DNA from: an uncultured Rhizobiaceae group bacterium
GTDB lineage: Bacteria; Pseudomonadota; Alphaproteobacteria; Rhizobiales; Rhizobiaceae
NCBI GenBank assembly: GCA_938010435.1
Contig: CALLUS010000008.1
Coordinates: 186,001-250,000, forward strand
Direction: 5' to 3'
DNA length: 64,000 nucleotides
Positions 18,364-28,474 of the stretch are shown here, in pieces (position 1 is the stretch's first letter; each line of letters begins with the position of its first letter). Below the pieces are notes generated by a model. It worked only from the letters and a program-made list of their open reading frames with translations. It made no database searches and had not been told where the DNA came from. The position numbers were made by a program, and so were the translations under genes.

Positions 18364-19571
18364 TTCGTGTTGCCTGCAAAAAAACTTACAAGAAATTCCG
18401 AATAAACATCAGTGAGAACATTGAGATCACTCAATGGAACACGCTCGTCGATTTGGTGCATCGTTTGACCCACGAGACCGAATTCAACCACTGGGCACAC
18501 ATCTTTGATAAATCGAGCATCAGACGTGCCTCCGCCTGTTGAAAGTTCAGGCTTATTGTTCGTCACTTTTTCTACAGCCACCGACAAAGCCTCGATCAAT
18601 CGTTCATCTTTTGTGAGGAACACATGGCTTGGACGTTCTGTATATTGCACTTTCCAATCGATGGGTTGTCGAACGCCAGTTGCAGGGTCGGGCCGAACAG
18701 TTTTGTCACCTGCGCCATTGACCAGTCTGCTTTCAATCTCATTCTTGATCGTTTCAGCTGTCCACGTATCGTTGAAGCGAACATTAAAACGGGCGATTGC
18801 TGACGCAGGAATGACATTGAAGGCCGGGTTACCAATATCAATCGATGTCACTTCCAAATTTGTCGGCTGAAAATTTTTTGTTCCCGCATCAAACGGGTCG
18901 CACAAAAGTGCGCAAACAAGTGATGTAATGCCACGTGCCGGATTGTCGGCCAAATGTGGATAAGCTGCATGACCTTGCACGCCCGTCACGGTAATCGTTC
19001 CCGACACGGAACCGCGACGACCTATCTTTATGGCATCGCCAATGACATCCGGGTTTGTGGGTTCGCCAACAATGCAAGCATCAATTGTTTCACCCTGCTC
19101 CACTAACCAATCCAAAATTGCAGATGTGCCGTTTACTGCTGGCCCTTCTTCATCTCCGGTGATCAAGAATGAAACAGAACCCGGCAAGGTTTTACCTGCG
19201 CGAATATGCGCTTCAACAGCGGCAAGAAAGCAGGCAATACCGCCTTTCATATCAACAGCACCTCGCCCAAACATGACGCCATCTTTCACATCTGCGCCAA
19301 ACGGGTTTGCGCTCCAGCTGGTTTCATCTCCGGCTGGAACAACATCTGTATGGCCAGCAAAGCACAAGTTCGGGCTTTGGTCGCCGAGCCGCGCATAGAG
19401 ATTTTCTACATCAGGCGTATTGAGAGAAGAAAACGTCTTTCGCGTGACTACAAAGCCCAGTGGTTTGAGGCGACTTTCCAAATAGTCCAGCGCGCCACCT
19501 TCAACAGGCGTGACGGAAGGACAACGAATGAGATCACGAAGAATCTCTGCGGCGGGTGATAAATCTGACAT
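18360..19571 (-). CDS. dapE: Succinyl-diaminopimelate desuccinylase
   Basis: Cytoplasmic M20 zinc peptidase, 403 residues, removing succinate from N-succinyl-LL-diaminopimelate in lysine and peptidoglycan precursor synthesis. Metal and catalytic sites are visible: His74 with Asp76 (FAGHTDVVP), Asp108 (GRGAVDMKGG) and Glu141-Glu142 (GDEEGPAVNGT). The late STGGGTSDARF motif is present. The start MSDLSPAAEI was preferred over an in-frame start 36 bases upstream that adds a non-conserved dozen residues. It belongs with dapD, about 2 kb away on the same strand. Confidence 0.95.
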   Translation of the reverse strand: MSDLSPAAEILRDLIRCPSVTPVEGGALDYLESRLKPLGFVVTRKTFSSLNTPDVENLYARLGDQSPNLCFAGHTDVVPAGDETSWSANPFGADVKDGVMFGRGAVDMKGGIACFLAAVEAHIRAGKTLPGSVSFLITGDEEGPAVNGTSAILDWLVEQGETIDACIVGEPTNPDVIGDAIKIGRRGSVSGTITVTGVQGHAAYPHLADNPARGITSLVCALLCDPFDAGTKNFQPTNLEVTSIDIGNPAFNVIPASAIARFNVRFNDTWTAETIKNEIESRLVNGAGDKTVRPDPATGVRQPIDWKVQYTERPSHVFLTKDERLIEALSVAVEKVTNNKPELSTGGGTSDARFIKDVCPVVEFGLVGQTMHQIDERVPLSDLNVLTDVYSEFLVSFFAGNTK

Positions 19572-19613
19572 AGATTGACATTTAGGCGTGCCGCAAAGAC
19601 CCGTCAATTGGGC

Positions 19614-20456
19614 TCATTCATCATAGGTGGGAAAAGAGCTTACGCCCGGCAATAAGAATATCGTGGGTTGTTTTGGCAAATTGCGCAACGACAAGACCAA
19701 TTTGTTTTTTGATACCATTTGAACTGGATATTCCGCCCCCATTTGACGCAGGAAACCAGGCAACGCACCCGCACTGCGCACATGCATGGGCAAAATGATC
19801 GATGAGCGCACACGTTTCAAAAGCTCTTTCAGGCTCACATGATTTAGGGTCAATCCATTGTCCACGGGCACCATGACCACATCCAAACGACCAATCTTGG
19901 CATAATGATCTTCACTCAGTTTGTGGTGCAAATGTCCCAAATGTCCAATGCAGAGACCTCCCGTTTCAAAAATGAAAATTGAATTGCCATCGGGCACTGG
20001 GTTGAAACGCAGCATATCGGTGGTGACATTGCGCACCAGAACATCTCCCACCATTTCACTATAGCGGGCAATGTCACCGTTGGTGCCCCAACCACGAAAC
20101 ACATGTTTGATCTTCGGATTTGGAAAATCCGTGTAGTGAGATGCGTGTGCCCTGTTCATCGTCACTGCTGTTGGGATGATATTGCCCGTCAACCAGCCTG
20201 CAAAATCTGTGGCAACCGTGATACCTTGGGGGCTTTCTATCAAGTAAGTAGAGTGGCCTTGGAACGAGATAGACACATTGTACTTATTGGCTTGGGCGGG
20301 CTGAACGAAGCTTGCAAAATGAACCGGCAGTTGTGGCGATTGAAGGTTTTGTGCCACGGCTAAACATGTGCTCGGGATGTTTTGTGCACCAGCACTTGGC
20401 GCAACAAAACATATAGAAGCAAGCACTAAGCTAACCGTTATAACTCTTCCAAACAT
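19614..20456 (-). CDS. Secreted metallo-beta-lactamase-fold hydrolase
   Basis: Exported MBL-fold protein, about 280 residues, of the UlaG/RomA-like branch. A signal peptide ends near APSAGA. Putative metal ligands are in FQGHSTYLIES, HIGHLHH-like LGHLGHLHHKL, PVDNGLTLNH and the ILPMHVRS region. The start was set at the second of two adjacent ATGs because GGAGG lies 6 bases upstream of it; an in-frame GTG further up overlaps that ribosome site. It lies between a DUF805 remnant and dapE. The substrate is unknown. Confidence 0.75.
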   Translation of the reverse strand: MFGRVITVSLVLASICFVAPSAGAQNIPSTCLAVAQNLQSPQLPVHFASFVQPAQANKYNVSISFQGHSTYLIESPQGITVATDFAGWLTGNIIPTAVTMNRAHASHYTDFPNPKIKHVFRGWGTNGDIARYSEMVGDVLVRNVTTDMLRFNPVPDGNSIFIFETGGLCIGHLGHLHHKLSEDHYAKIGRLDVVMVPVDNGLTLNHVSLKELLKRVRSSIILPMHVRSAGALPGFLRQMGAEYPVQMVSKNKLVLSLRNLPKQPTIFLLPGVSSFPTYDE

Positions 20457-20535
20457 CATCGACCTCCACACAATATAGGCCCCGCAACGAAAGCCTAACG
20501 TTGGAAATTCACAAAATCCAGATGGTGAGCATCAC

Positions 20536-21028
20536 TTAATCGAAAACAGAGGGGTCCGCAGAACCGCCTGTAATTGGATCAGGGCCATATTTGTTGGCTC
20601 CAACAGTTCCTTTGAGGAAACCAATTTCGATAATATACCAAATGAGGACCAGAAATCCGATCAATTGAAAAATCATCGAAATAGTAGACTGTTGGTTAAA
20701 ATATTCTTCCCCCCTCCAATAACAACGAATACCCCGAAGTAACCTGCCAACCACCAACCGGATTTGTTCCGGTCATGGAGCCTGCGCGCAGCTAATGAAA
20801 ATGTTGACAGGTAAAATGCAAACGCCAGTGGAAGAACGAACAATCCAAACAAGCCCACGACCGAAGGCCCCCCTGGAACACCTGAGGCACCTTGAACAGA
20901 AGAAAATCCAACAAGTGTTAGAGTGAATATAAAATACAAAACCAGCACGATGCCAAAGAGCGCTAGGTTGCGCAGCCAATATGGTTTGCGGTTCAAACGT
21001 CCTTTGAATGAAAAAACTTTGTAAGCAT
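20536..21028 (-). pseudogene. DUF805 membrane protein, broken by two homopolymer frameshifts
   Basis: Remnant of a DUF805 inner-membrane protein. The natural start is the ATG at 21028, preceded by a G-rich ribosome site and giving MLTKFF. Frame is lost in an A6 run (plus strand 21011-21016) and regained as SFKGRLNRKPYWL. It is lost again at a C6 run (20709-20714); the other frame then carries the family C-terminus GFLKGT..ANKYGPDP. One extra base in each run would restore the whole protein. Membrane segments and the ARRLHDRNKSGWW hallmark are intact. It may be real decay, slippage-based switching or sequencing error. Confidence 0.75.
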
Positions 21029-21106
21029 TATGCCCCCCTCCCCCAAAGGAGACAGAACACTAGAAGGCAAAGCTGTTCAACTCAACCGATTGCCGAAAAC
21101 CGCAAA

Positions 21107-21606
21107 CTAGAGAAAGACGTCAGTATCCGTCTCCAACATCGTGAGCGGATCTGGGCCATAAAAATTTTCCCCCTCAGTTCCGCGTAGGAATCCTAAATCA
21201 ATGAGGGAAAAACCGTTATCAGTCCTCCTATGCCATATAGCGTGTCTGTCGTATACTGGTTCATAGGCGGCAAATTTAAGGAGGAAAGGTAATCAACGTC
21301 TATAACGTCAAACAGAAAACCGCCGACCGTATAGAACACCAGCCAAATAAAGCCTCTGTTGCGGTCGTGCAGCCGCCGCAATGTGACGGGCAACATTACA
21401 AGAACGATACCGAGACTTATGGAAAAATAGAGAGCAGCTTCCGAGAAAGAATGCGTGCTGGATTCTTGTGACAATATTGGAATTTCAAATACCAACTCTG
21501 CCAATACCAATGCCACGACCCCGATGAAGATCGTGGTTCCAAAGACAATCCAATACTCAAATCGAGTGGCGCGGCCTTTAAATTTGAAGACACTGCGCAA
21601 TGTCAT
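21107..21606 (-). pseudogene. Second DUF805 membrane protein, frameshifted near its C-terminus
   Basis: Starts 3 bases after dapD with MTLRSVFKFKGRATRFEYW and reads through three membrane segments and LRRLHDRNRGFIW, then stops early at 21193 after 137 residues. The expected family ending (IDLGFLRGTEGENFYGPDP) follows at once in another frame and runs to a TAG at 21107. One extra base in the A5 run at 21208-21212 (or the adjoining G3) would join them. The truncated form may still insert in the membrane. It is tandem with the other DUF805 remnant and in the dapD-dapE gene set. Confidence 0.75.
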
Positions 21607-21609
21607 GTT

Positions 21610-22455
21610 TTAGTCACGCAACAATTCATTGATGCCGGTTTTGCTGCGGGTTCTTTCATCAACCGTTTTCACGATCACAGCGCAATAAAGGTTTGGCCCC
21701 GGCTCGCCATTGCCCATAGGTTTGCTCGGCATGGAACCCGCAACCACCACAGAATATGGTGGCACTTCACCGTAGCTCACTTCGCCTGTGGCGCGGTTCA
21801 CGATTTTTGTGGATTGGCCGATGTAAACGCCCATACCCAATACAGAACCCTCGCGGATGATGCAGCCCTCCACAACTTCGGAGCGTGCGCCGATGAAACA
21901 ATTGTCCTCAATGATGGTCGGGCCAGCTTGAAGCGGCTCCAGAACACCACCAATACCCACACCGCCGGACAAGTGAACATTTTTGCCGATCTGCGCACAT
22001 GACCCAACCGTTGCCCAACCATCAACCATAGACCCCTCGTCCACATAGGCACCGAGGTTCACGAACGATGGCATCAACACAACGTTTTTTGCGATGTAAG
22101 CAGCGTGACGGCAAATCGCACCCGGCACAGCGCGGAAGCCTGCTGCACGGAATTGTTCTGCACCCCACCCTTCAAATTTGGATGGCACCTTGTCCCACCA
22201 AGTGGAATTGCCAGAACCGTTTTGAATGACTTCCATATCATTCAAACGGAATGACAACAGCACAGCCTGTTTCAGCCACTGGTTCACAACCCAAGTGCCG
22301 TCTGCACCTCGTTCAGCCACTCGAGCCTTGCCGCTGTCGAGAAGGTTGAGCGCTTCTTCAACGGCTTCGCGCGTTGCGCCTTGGGTGTTCAATCCAACAT
22401 TGTCACGGTCTTCAAATGCGGCTTCAATTATAGCTTGGAGATCTGCGGTGCTCAT
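21610..22455 (-). CDS. dapD: Tetrahydrodipicolinate N-succinyltransferase
   Basis: Cytoplasmic trimeric enzyme, 281 residues, that transfers succinyl from succinyl-CoA to tetrahydrodipicolinate in lysine/diaminopimelate synthesis. An N-terminal helical domain is followed by a left-handed beta-helix with hexapeptide repeats, for example [20 protein letters not shown] and the [22 protein letters not shown] run. The start was placed at the ATG with AGGA 8 bases upstream; an ATG three codons earlier overlaps it. The partner gene dapE is downstream on the same strand. Confidence 0.95.
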   Translation of the reverse strand: MSTADLQAIIEAAFEDRDNVGLNTQGATREAVEEALNLLDSGKARVAERGADGTWVVNQWLKQAVLLSFRLNDMEVIQNGSGNSTWWDKVPSKFEGWGAEQFRAAGFRAVPGAICRHAAYIAKNVVLMPSFVNLGAYVDEGSMVDGWATVGSCAQIGKNVHLSGGVGIGGVLEPLQAGPTIIEDNCFIGARSEVVEGCIIREGSVLGMGVYIGQSTKIVNRATGEVSYGEVPPYSVVVAGSMPSKPMGNGEPGPNLYCAVIVKTVDERTRSKTGINELLRD

Positions 22456-22605
22456 AAGTATCATCCTGAATGGTCTGCTTTTTCGCCTTTATAACGGCGG
22501 TGCATGGCTGAGCAAGGCCGAATGCGCCACGAACCGTGGGAAATGAATGACAACACCCATAGCTTTAGGGTAAAGGCGTGAAATATTTTATTCGGGAATC
22601 AAACC

Positions 22606-23457
22606 ATGTCTGCACATAAAATGCCGCAACCGCACAACCCATTGAAGCGATCCCACAAAGACCGCGAAGAAGCCAAGGTTGTTCCCGATACTCCACAAAC
22701 CCGCTCGCCAGCCTACAAATTAGCGTTTGATGATCCAGACTTTTTGTGCCGCCCGGAAACGCGCCCTGTTCGTTTGCAACTGGAACTGTTGAAAACGGAA
22801 ATGATGTTGGAAGAAGCGGGCATTGTTTCCACCACCGTTTTGTTTGGTGGTGCACGTATTGCAGAACCGGGAAAAGACCCTTGGGCTGCCAAGAACGATG
22901 TTCAACGCGAAAACCTGAAAAAAAGCAGCAAATATTACACCGAAGCACGTAAATTTGCGCAGCTTTCATCAGAAGCTTCTAAAAAAACCGGCTTCACTGA
23001 ATACGTGGTGGTGACAGGCGGTGGGCCCGGCGTCATGGAAGCTGGAAGCCGAGGGTCGCTGGACGTGGGAGCACCAAATATTGGTCTCAATATCGTGTTG
23101 CCGCACGAACAAGCACCAAACGAATATGTAACGCCTGAATATTCCTTCAATTTCCACTATTTTGCGATCCGTAAAATGCATTTTTTGATGCGTGCCAGTT
23201 CCGTGGCTGTGTTCCCGGGTGGGTTCGGCACACTGGATGAGTTTTTTGAAACACTCACACTCATTCAAACAGGTCGTATGGAACGCATTCCCGTTCTGCT
23301 GTTTGGCAAGAACTTCTGGGGTCGCGTGATCAATCTGGAAGCTTTGGCCGAGGAAGGCACGATTTCACCAGACGATATCAACCTGTTTACGATTGTTGAT
23401 ACGGCTGAAGAGGGATGGAAAATTGTTAGTGATTTTTACGAACTGTCTGACAAATAA
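22606..23457 (+). CDS. LOG-family (TIGR00730) nucleotide-binding protein
   Basis: Rossmann-fold protein of 283 residues related to the cytokinin-activating LOG phosphoribohydrolases and lysine-decarboxylase-like proteins. The two family motifs are [14 protein letters not shown] and [12 protein letters not shown]. The N-terminal 70 residues extend beyond minimal LOG proteins. It is divergent from dapD and 44 bases ahead of engB. Hydrolysis of nucleoside monophosphates is the likely activity; hormone production is not implied. Confidence 0.85.
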   Translation: MSAHKMPQPHNPLKRSHKDREEAKVVPDTPQTRSPAYKLAFDDPDFLCRPETRPVRLQLELLKTEMMLEEAGIVSTTVLFGGARIAEPGKDPWAAKNDVQRENLKKSSKYYTEARKFAQLSSEASKKTGFTEYVVVTGGGPGVMEAGSRGSLDVGAPNIGLNIVLPHEQAPNEYVTPEYSFNFHYFAIRKMHFLMRASSVAVFPGGFGTLDEFFETLTLIQTGRMERIPVLLFGKNFWGRVINLEALAEEGTISPDDINLFTIVDTAEEGWKIVSDFYELSDK

Positions 23458-23501
23458 TTGAATCAACACCCACGCCGCCCAAAGCCCGTACGGAAACCGA
23501 T

Positions 23502-24179
23502 ATGTCTGAACCAACAGCCGAAGAACTGGAACATGCCCGTTTGAAAGGGCTTGGCCGTAAATTTTTTGCGCCCGAATGGATTTTCATACGCGGTGTTCCA
23601 TCCATGAAATTTTTGCCGGAAGAAGGTCCAATGGAAATAGCCTTTGCAGGTCGTTCCAATGTGGGAAAATCTTCGTTGATAAATGCACTGACTGCCAAAA
23701 AAGGGTTAGCACGCACGTCCAACACTCCAGGACGCACACAAGAGCTCAACTTCTTTGTGCAAGACGGAGATTTTGAAAACGGCATCCCCCCCCTCGCTTT
23801 GGTTGACATGCCCGGCTACGGATTTGCCAAAGCGCCAAAAGCGGCTGTGGACGCTTGGACCAAATTGGTTTTCTCGTATCTGCAGGGGCGCTCGACACTG
23901 CAACGGGTGTTCGTTTTGATCGACAGTCGTCATGGCATTAAGAAAAACGATGAAGAAGTGTTCGATCTGCTCGACAAAGCCGCTGTGTCTTATCAACTGG
24001 TTTTGACAAAAGCGGATAAGATCAAACCACCCGCACTGGCAAAGCTTGAAATTGAAACATTGCAAAAAATTGCAAAACGTCCTGCTGCATTCCCAAAAAT
24101 TGTTTCCACATCGAGTGAAAAAGGCAATGGCGTTGATGATTTGAAAGCGGCGATTCTTTACGCCTGCCATTTGGGTTAG
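23502..24179 (+). CDS. engB: Ribosome biogenesis GTPase EngB (YihA/YsxC)
   Basis: Cytoplasmic GTPase, 225 residues, needed for large ribosomal subunit assembly in characterised bacteria. Visible are G1 [10 protein letters not shown] (residues 49-58), G3 [12 protein letters not shown] and G4 TKADK. It sits after the LOG-family gene and converges on arfB with a 4-base overlap of stop codons (TTAG). Confidence 0.95.
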   Translation: MSEPTAEELEHARLKGLGRKFFAPEWIFIRGVPSMKFLPEEGPMEIAFAGRSNVGKSSLINALTAKKGLARTSNTPGRTQELNFFVQDGDFENGIPPLALVDMPGYGFAKAPKAAVDAWTKLVFSYLQGRSTLQRVFVLIDSRHGIKKNDEEVFDLLDKAAVSYQLVLTKADKIKPPALAKLEIETLQKIAKRPAAFPKIVSTSSEKGNGVDDLKAAILYACHLG

Positions 24180-24610
24180 TCGTCACTCACCCTGCCCCTG
24201 AGCTTTTTCACTGACCCACGCTTGGTTTTAGAATCCATTCGTTTCTTTTTAGCACTGAAGCTTGGCTTGGTCGGACGGCGCTTTGGGGGCGGTGGTTTGG
24301 CAGCTTCTTTCATCAGGCTTACCAACCGCTTTCGAGCGTCATCACGGTTTTTTTCCTGACTACGATACTTCGTCGCCTGAATGAGAATATCACCTGCTGC
24401 GGTTAAGCGATGGCCTGCCAGTTTTTCCACTTTCACAATGAGTTCATAAGAGAGCGTCGCCGCTTGTCTTGGATTATAGCGAAGCTGGACCCCCGTCGCG
24501 ACTTTGTTGACGTTCTGCCCGCCGGAGCCACCGGACAAAATGAATTTTTCTTCCAGATCGCCTTCCAGAATATATTGAGTGTTGGTGATGGAGATGCGTG
24601 TTTCAGCCAT
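24176..24610 (-). CDS. arfB: Peptidyl-tRNA hydrolase ArfB (ribosome rescue)
   Basis: Codon-independent release factor of 144 residues that frees stalled ribosomes. The catalytic GGQ is at residues 30-32 ([12 protein letters not shown]), and the C-terminal tail is strongly basic ([22 protein letters not shown]) as needed to fill the empty mRNA channel. Length is typical. It converges on engB with overlapping stops. Confidence 0.94.
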   Translation of the reverse strand: MAETRISITNTQYILEGDLEEKFILSGGSGGQNVNKVATGVQLRYNPRQAATLSYELIVKVEKLAGHRLTAAGDILIQATKYRSQEKNRDDARKRLVSLMKEAAKPPPPKRRPTKPSFSAKKKRMDSKTKRGSVKKLRGRVSDD

Positions 24611-24724
24611 GCCCCGTTGTAGAAGTACCGGAAAGCGAGTGCAAATGTGATTGTTTCATTTGACATTATCCCGCTCTTTTTGAACAACAGCATTACATAA
24701 ACCGGTTCAATTGAGAGTTCTGTC

Positions 24725-26527
24725 ATGGCTAAAAGCAAAGATGACCTTCGGTCTAAATTATGGTTCGCTAATCCTGATGATTACGACATGACCGCGCTCT
24801 ATATTGAACGCTACATGAACTGGGGCATTACCCGCGAAGAACTGCAATCAGGCAAGCCAATTATCGGCATTGCGCAAACCGGTTCCGACCTTTCGCCTTG
24901 TAACCGTCATCACATTATTCTGGCCGAGCGTGTGCGCGAAGGGATTCGCGAAGCTGGTGGGATTGCTTTTGAATTTCCTGTTCATCCGATTCAGGAGACC
25001 GGCAGACGCCCAACTGCAAACCTTGATCGCAACTTGGCTTATCTCGGTTTGGTGGAAACGCTGTTTGGATACCCTATTGATGGCGTGGTGCTGACTATCG
25101 GTTGTGATAAAACTACCCCCGCCATGTTGATGGCGGCTGCAACAGCCAACATTCCGGCAATCGCCCTTTCAGTGGGGCCAATGTTGAATGGCTGGTACAA
25201 AGGCCAGCGCACCGGATCTGGTACAATCAAATGGCACGCGAAGAAAGAACTCTCAAAAGGAGATCTTACCTATCAAGAATATGCCGATATTGTCGCCTCC
25301 TCAGCTCCATCACCGGGGTATTGCAACACGATGGGCACAGCCACGACTATGAACTCCTTGGCTGAAGCTCTTGGGATGTCATTGCCGGGATCGGCCGCAA
25401 TTCCGGCAGTTCATAAAGAACGTGCCAGCATGGCTTATTGGACAGGCAAACGGATCGTCGACATGGTTTGGGAAGACATGAAGCCTTCCGACATCATGAC
25501 GCGTGAAGCATTCGAAAATGCGATCGTAGCCAATTCAGCGATTGGCGGTTCCACCAATGCACCAATCCATTTGAAAGCAATTGCCAACCACCTTGGCGTG
25601 CGTTTGGAAAATCAAGACTGGGAAGATTTGGGGTGGGACATTCCTCTTATGTTGAACCTCCAACCCGCTGGTGAGTATTTAGGCGAAGACTATCACCACG
25701 CTGGCGGGTTGCCAGCGGTGGTCAATCAATTGCTTGAAAAAGGAAAACTACCTCACCCTGATGCAATGACCGTAAACGGCAAGACGATGGGTGAAAATTG
25801 CGAGGGTGCCGAAGTGATGGACGATAAGGTCATCTGGCCTTTCGACAAACCGATGGTGGCACAGGCCGGGTTTCTCAACCTTAAAGGCAACTTATTCAAC
25901 ACAGCGATAATGAAAACATCAGTGATTTCTAACGAGTTTCGCGATCGTTATTTGTCTAACCCTGACGACCCGAATGCTTTTGAAGGCAAAGCTGTCGTGT
26001 TTGACGGGCGCGAGGATTATCACGCGCGCATCAATGACGAGTCCCTCGGCATCGACGAGTACACACTTTTGTTCATGCGCGGTGCCGGACCAATCGGTTA
26101 TCCCGGCGGTGCGGAAGTGGTGAACATGCAGCCACCGGATGCTTTGTTGAAACGCGGCATTTCTTCTCTGCCTTGCATCGGAGATGGTCGCCAATCTGGC
26201 ACCTCTGGTTCTCCGTCTATTTTGAACGCTTCACCAGAAGCTGCCGTTGGCGGCGGATTGGCTCTGCTCAAAACAGGCGACACTGTGCGTATCGATCTCA
26301 ACAAACGTGAAGCCAATATTCTGATTTCTGATACCGAACTGGCTGATCGCCAAAAAGAAGTTGATGCAGTCTTGGCAAGAGGTCGTCTGGACTACGTGCC
26401 GGACCATCAAACGCCTTGGCAGGAAATCCAACGTGGTATCGTTGATCAATTCGAAGAAGGCATGGTGCTCAAAGGCGCCACGAAATATCGTGACGTCACG
26501 AAGATCGTGCCGAGAGACAATCATTAA
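24725..26527 (+). CDS. IlvD/Edd-family sugar-acid dehydratase
   Basis: Iron-sulfur dehydratase of 600 residues in the branch acting on aldonic acids (arabinonate/xylonate type), making 2-keto-3-deoxy acids. Three candidate cluster cysteines are Cys59 (LSPCNRHH), Cys127 (IGCDKTTPA) and Cys200 (GYCNTMGTA). The [13 protein letters not shown] and [13 protein letters not shown] regions fit the sugar-acid branch rather than branched-chain IlvD. GAGAG precedes the ATG. An SMP-30-type lactonase follows within 330 bases, which would supply its acid substrate. The exact sugar is unknown. Confidence 0.85.
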   Translation: MAKSKDDLRSKLWFANPDDYDMTALYIERYMNWGITREELQSGKPIIGIAQTGSDLSPCNRHHIILAERVREGIREAGGIAFEFPVHPIQETGRRPTANLDRNLAYLGLVETLFGYPIDGVVLTIGCDKTTPAMLMAAATANIPAIALSVGPMLNGWYKGQRTGSGTIKWHAKKELSKGDLTYQEYADIVASSAPSPGYCNTMGTATTMNSLAEALGMSLPGSAAIPAVHKERASMAYWTGKRIVDMVWEDMKPSDIMTREAFENAIVANSAIGGSTNAPIHLKAIANHLGVRLENQDWEDLGWDIPLMLNLQPAGEYLGEDYHHAGGLPAVVNQLLEKGKLPHPDAMTVNGKTMGENCEGAEVMDDKVIWPFDKPMVAQAGFLNLKGNLFNTAIMKTSVISNEFRDRYLSNPDDPNAFEGKAVVFDGREDYHARINDESLGIDEYTLLFMRGAGPIGYPGGAEVVNMQPPDALLKRGISSLPCIGDGRQSGTSGSPSILNASPEAAVGGGLALLKTGDTVRIDLNKREANILISDTELADRQKEVDAVLARGRLDYVPDHQTPWQEIQRGIVDQFEEGMVLKGATKYRDVTKIVPRDNH

Positions 26528-26567
26528 AAAGTTGATCTACTTACGCCACTTCAAGAAAGGAATGAAA

Positions 26568-26834
26568 ATGAAAATTTCCAGTTTTTTCATGACGCTGTTG
26601 ATAGTTTCTGCCAGCATCACTCTTCCCGCGCATGCAAAGACCCTCAAAGTTCCCAAGGAAATGAACGGCGAAAGAGTTCATTGGGCCTTGTGGAAGAAAA
26701 ATACCTCGGGAGGAAGCATTCGACGAGAAATCGTTTCAGTACGCTTCCGTTCAAAAATCAAAGTCCCAAATGAGTACAAGCGATCGAAAACTTGTTTTCT
26801 CAATTCCGCAAAAAAGATACTTGCTTGTCTGTAA
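26568..26834 (+). CDS. Small secreted protein of unknown function
   Basis: Predicted exported protein of 88 residues. The signal peptide MKISSFFMTLLIVSASITLP ends near AHA, leaving a basic mature part (KTLKVPKEMNGERVHWALWKK) with one Cys pair near the C-terminus (KTCFLN, LACL). Start choice rests on AAGAAAGG 7 bases upstream; an ATG six bases earlier is too close to that site. It lies between the dehydratase and the lactonase. I do not recognise a family. Confidence 0.6.
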   Translation: MKISSFFMTLLIVSASITLPAHAKTLKVPKEMNGERVHWALWKKNTSGGSIRREIVSVRFRSKIKVPNEYKRSKTCFLNSAKKILACL

Positions 26835-26852
26835 TTCTGATTAGATTTCCAA

Positions 26853-27719
26853 ATGTATAAATTGAAGACCATTGGCCCGACTTGCACCCTTGGCGAAGGT
26901 CCCCTTTGGCATCCGGAACTAGAGCGGTTATTTTGGTTTGATATTCCAAAAGGTGATATGCATTCGTGCAATGCGCTTGGCGGACAAATCAGAAGTTGGA
27001 ATTTTGGCGAACCTGCATCTGCTGCCGGGTATGTTGACAAAAACACCCTTTTGATCGCAACAGCCAGTGGCTTGCAAAAATTCAATCTGACTGTCGGCTC
27101 TTGGAAAACTGTGTGTCCTTTAGAAGAAACTAATCTTGCCACGCGTTCCAACGATGGGCGCATTGGGCCCGACGGTTCGTTTTGGATTGGTACAATGGCG
27201 CGCGACGGCTCACCTCATTTGGGCGGATATTATCGATATGCAGGAGGGAAATTGGACACTCTGCAAAGCCGCATTTCCATTCCCAATGCCACATGCTTCT
27301 CGCCTGACGGTCGAATTGCTTACTATGCAGACACGCGCAAACAGGTGATATGGCGTTGGCCGCTGGATGAAGCTGGCAGTCCTGTTGGTGACAAAGAGGT
27401 CCACATCAATCTACGAGACTTAGACCTCAATCCCGATGGTGCGATTTGTGATGCAGAAGGCTATTTGTGGAATGCCCAATGGGGTGCGTCGCGCATTGCA
27501 CGCTATGCGCCAGATGGCAGTTTTGCCAAAGCCATTGAACTTCCTGTCAGCCAACCCACTTGCCCAGCGTTTGGTGGCGATGATTTGAAGACACTTTTTA
27601 TAACGTCGGCGAGTGAGGGTTTGTCAGATTCGCAACGGGAAGTAGAACCTGAAGCTGGGAAAACACTCATGTTGAGAATAGATATTCCTGGAATTCCTGA
27701 AAATCGTGCAAAAATTTGA
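26853..27719 (+). CDS. SMP-30/gluconolactonase-family lactonase
   Basis: Six-bladed beta-propeller hydrolase of 288 residues (regucalcin/gluconolactonase family), opening sugar lactones to aldonic acids with a divalent metal. The Glu in LGEGPLWHPE (residue 16) and the RSNDGRIGPDGSFWIGTM region with Asn and Asp are the usual metal ligands, and LDLNPDGAICDAEG supplies a later one. No signal peptide, so it is probably cytoplasmic. It pairs with the upstream sugar-acid dehydratase. Confidence 0.88.
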   Translation: MYKLKTIGPTCTLGEGPLWHPELERLFWFDIPKGDMHSCNALGGQIRSWNFGEPASAAGYVDKNTLLIATASGLQKFNLTVGSWKTVCPLEETNLATRSNDGRIGPDGSFWIGTMARDGSPHLGGYYRYAGGKLDTLQSRISIPNATCFSPDGRIAYYADTRKQVIWRWPLDEAGSPVGDKEVHINLRDLDLNPDGAICDAEGYLWNAQWGASRIARYAPDGSFAKAIELPVSQPTCPAFGGDDLKTLFITSASEGLSDSQREVEPEAGKTLMLRIDIPGIPENRAKI

Positions 27720-27767
27720 TTGCCACGCATGACGTTACGTAAACGAAAAAACCCCTTTATTTCCATG

Positions 27768-27785
27768 GGTTAACGGATTTTAACC
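27768..27785. promoter_or_regulatory. Palindrome GGTTAA-N6-TTAACC upstream of conserved small protein
   Basis: Perfect inverted repeat in the 196-base gap before the 136-residue protein gene. The TTAACC half-site is close to CtrA half-sites, but the spacer is one base shorter than TTAA-N7-TTAA. The binding protein is uncertain. Confidence 0.35.
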
Positions 27786-27915
27786 GTAATCTTCAACACA
27801 GTGTTTACTGTTTCCGTTTTACACTGGGCAATAATCTAACAATTTAATTTAATTTGTTCATACCGTGTTAACTGGCGATGACTGATCATGTCCTTGTTAA
27901 ATTCAGGAGGACGTC

Positions 27916-28326
27916 ATGTCACCAGCTCAGTCTCACTCTCTCAACGAGACGGCGATACCGGTACCGGAGAATTTGTTTGGCCAAATGGCTCAAGCAGAAC
28001 CGGCGGATGCCGTCGAAATCGCTAAACAGCTTCCACTCGACAATCGTGCACGCTTGGCAGCATTTTGCTACGCGCGTCGTCATCTCAACCATCTTGGTTT
28101 GCTCATTGCTTCTACCTGTGACCGCATGGCTTTGCGCCGCGCAATGGGCGCTGCAGGGGATATAGTTTTTAAACAATCTCGTGATGTGGAAAAAACCATT
28201 TCTGCCGAACGTGGCAGCCGGTCTGCTTCCACGAAGGTAACTTTGGCTAAAGCTGCAAATGTTGTCCCTCTTCGCGCATCTGTCTTTGCTGACATGGATG
28301 ACGATGACATGGACGACGCTGGTTAA
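27916..28326 (+). CDS. Conserved hypothetical protein, acidic C-terminus
   Basis: Protein of 136 residues with a perfect AGGAGG ribosome site 5 bases before the ATG, so translation should be strong. The middle (about residues 33-80) is predicted helical and Arg/Ala rich (NRARLAAFCYARRHLN, RMALRRAMGAAGD), and the C-terminus ends in DMDDDDMDDAG. No membrane segment or enzyme motif. It is monocistronic: a palindrome lies upstream and a strong terminator follows. I do not recognise its function. Confidence 0.75.
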   Translation: MSPAQSHSLNETAIPVPENLFGQMAQAEPADAVEIAKQLPLDNRARLAAFCYARRHLNHLGLLIASTCDRMALRRAMGAAGDIVFKQSRDVEKTISAERGSRSASTKVTLAKAANVVPLRASVFADMDDDDMDDAG

Positions 28327-28357
28327 AACAACCACTCTCCATTACAACAATTGATTG

Positions 28358-28383
28358 AGCGCCGCTTCTGTGGCGCTTTTTTT
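28358..28383 (+). terminator. Rho-independent terminator
   Basis: Stem AGCGCC/GGCGCT with an 8-base loop, then T7. It closes the transcript of the 136-residue protein gene. Confidence 0.9.
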
Positions 28384-28440
28384 ATGACTAAAATCGCAAG
28401 TGTATGAATTGCCTTTTCAAAACGAATTATGTCTGTCAGA

Positions 28441-28463
28441 AATTTGAAATCGTGTTTCAAATT
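28441..28463. promoter_or_regulatory. Operator-like palindrome before the hydrolase-decarboxylase operon
   Basis: Perfect 9-bp arms AATTTGAAA and TTTCAAATT around a 5-base spacer, ending 11 bases before the ATG of the hydrolase. Position and symmetry suggest a repressor site; no regulator gene is adjacent. Confidence 0.5.
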
Positions 28464-28474
28464 ATAGGCCGACA

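Noticed and set aside
23706-24170. 154-codon open frame opposite engB
   Set aside because: Antisense shadow of a complete GTPase gene with all G motifs.
26678-27163. 161-codon open frame on the minus strand across the small secreted protein and lactonase
   Set aside because: It is antisense to two better-supported genes and has no domain or ribosome site.
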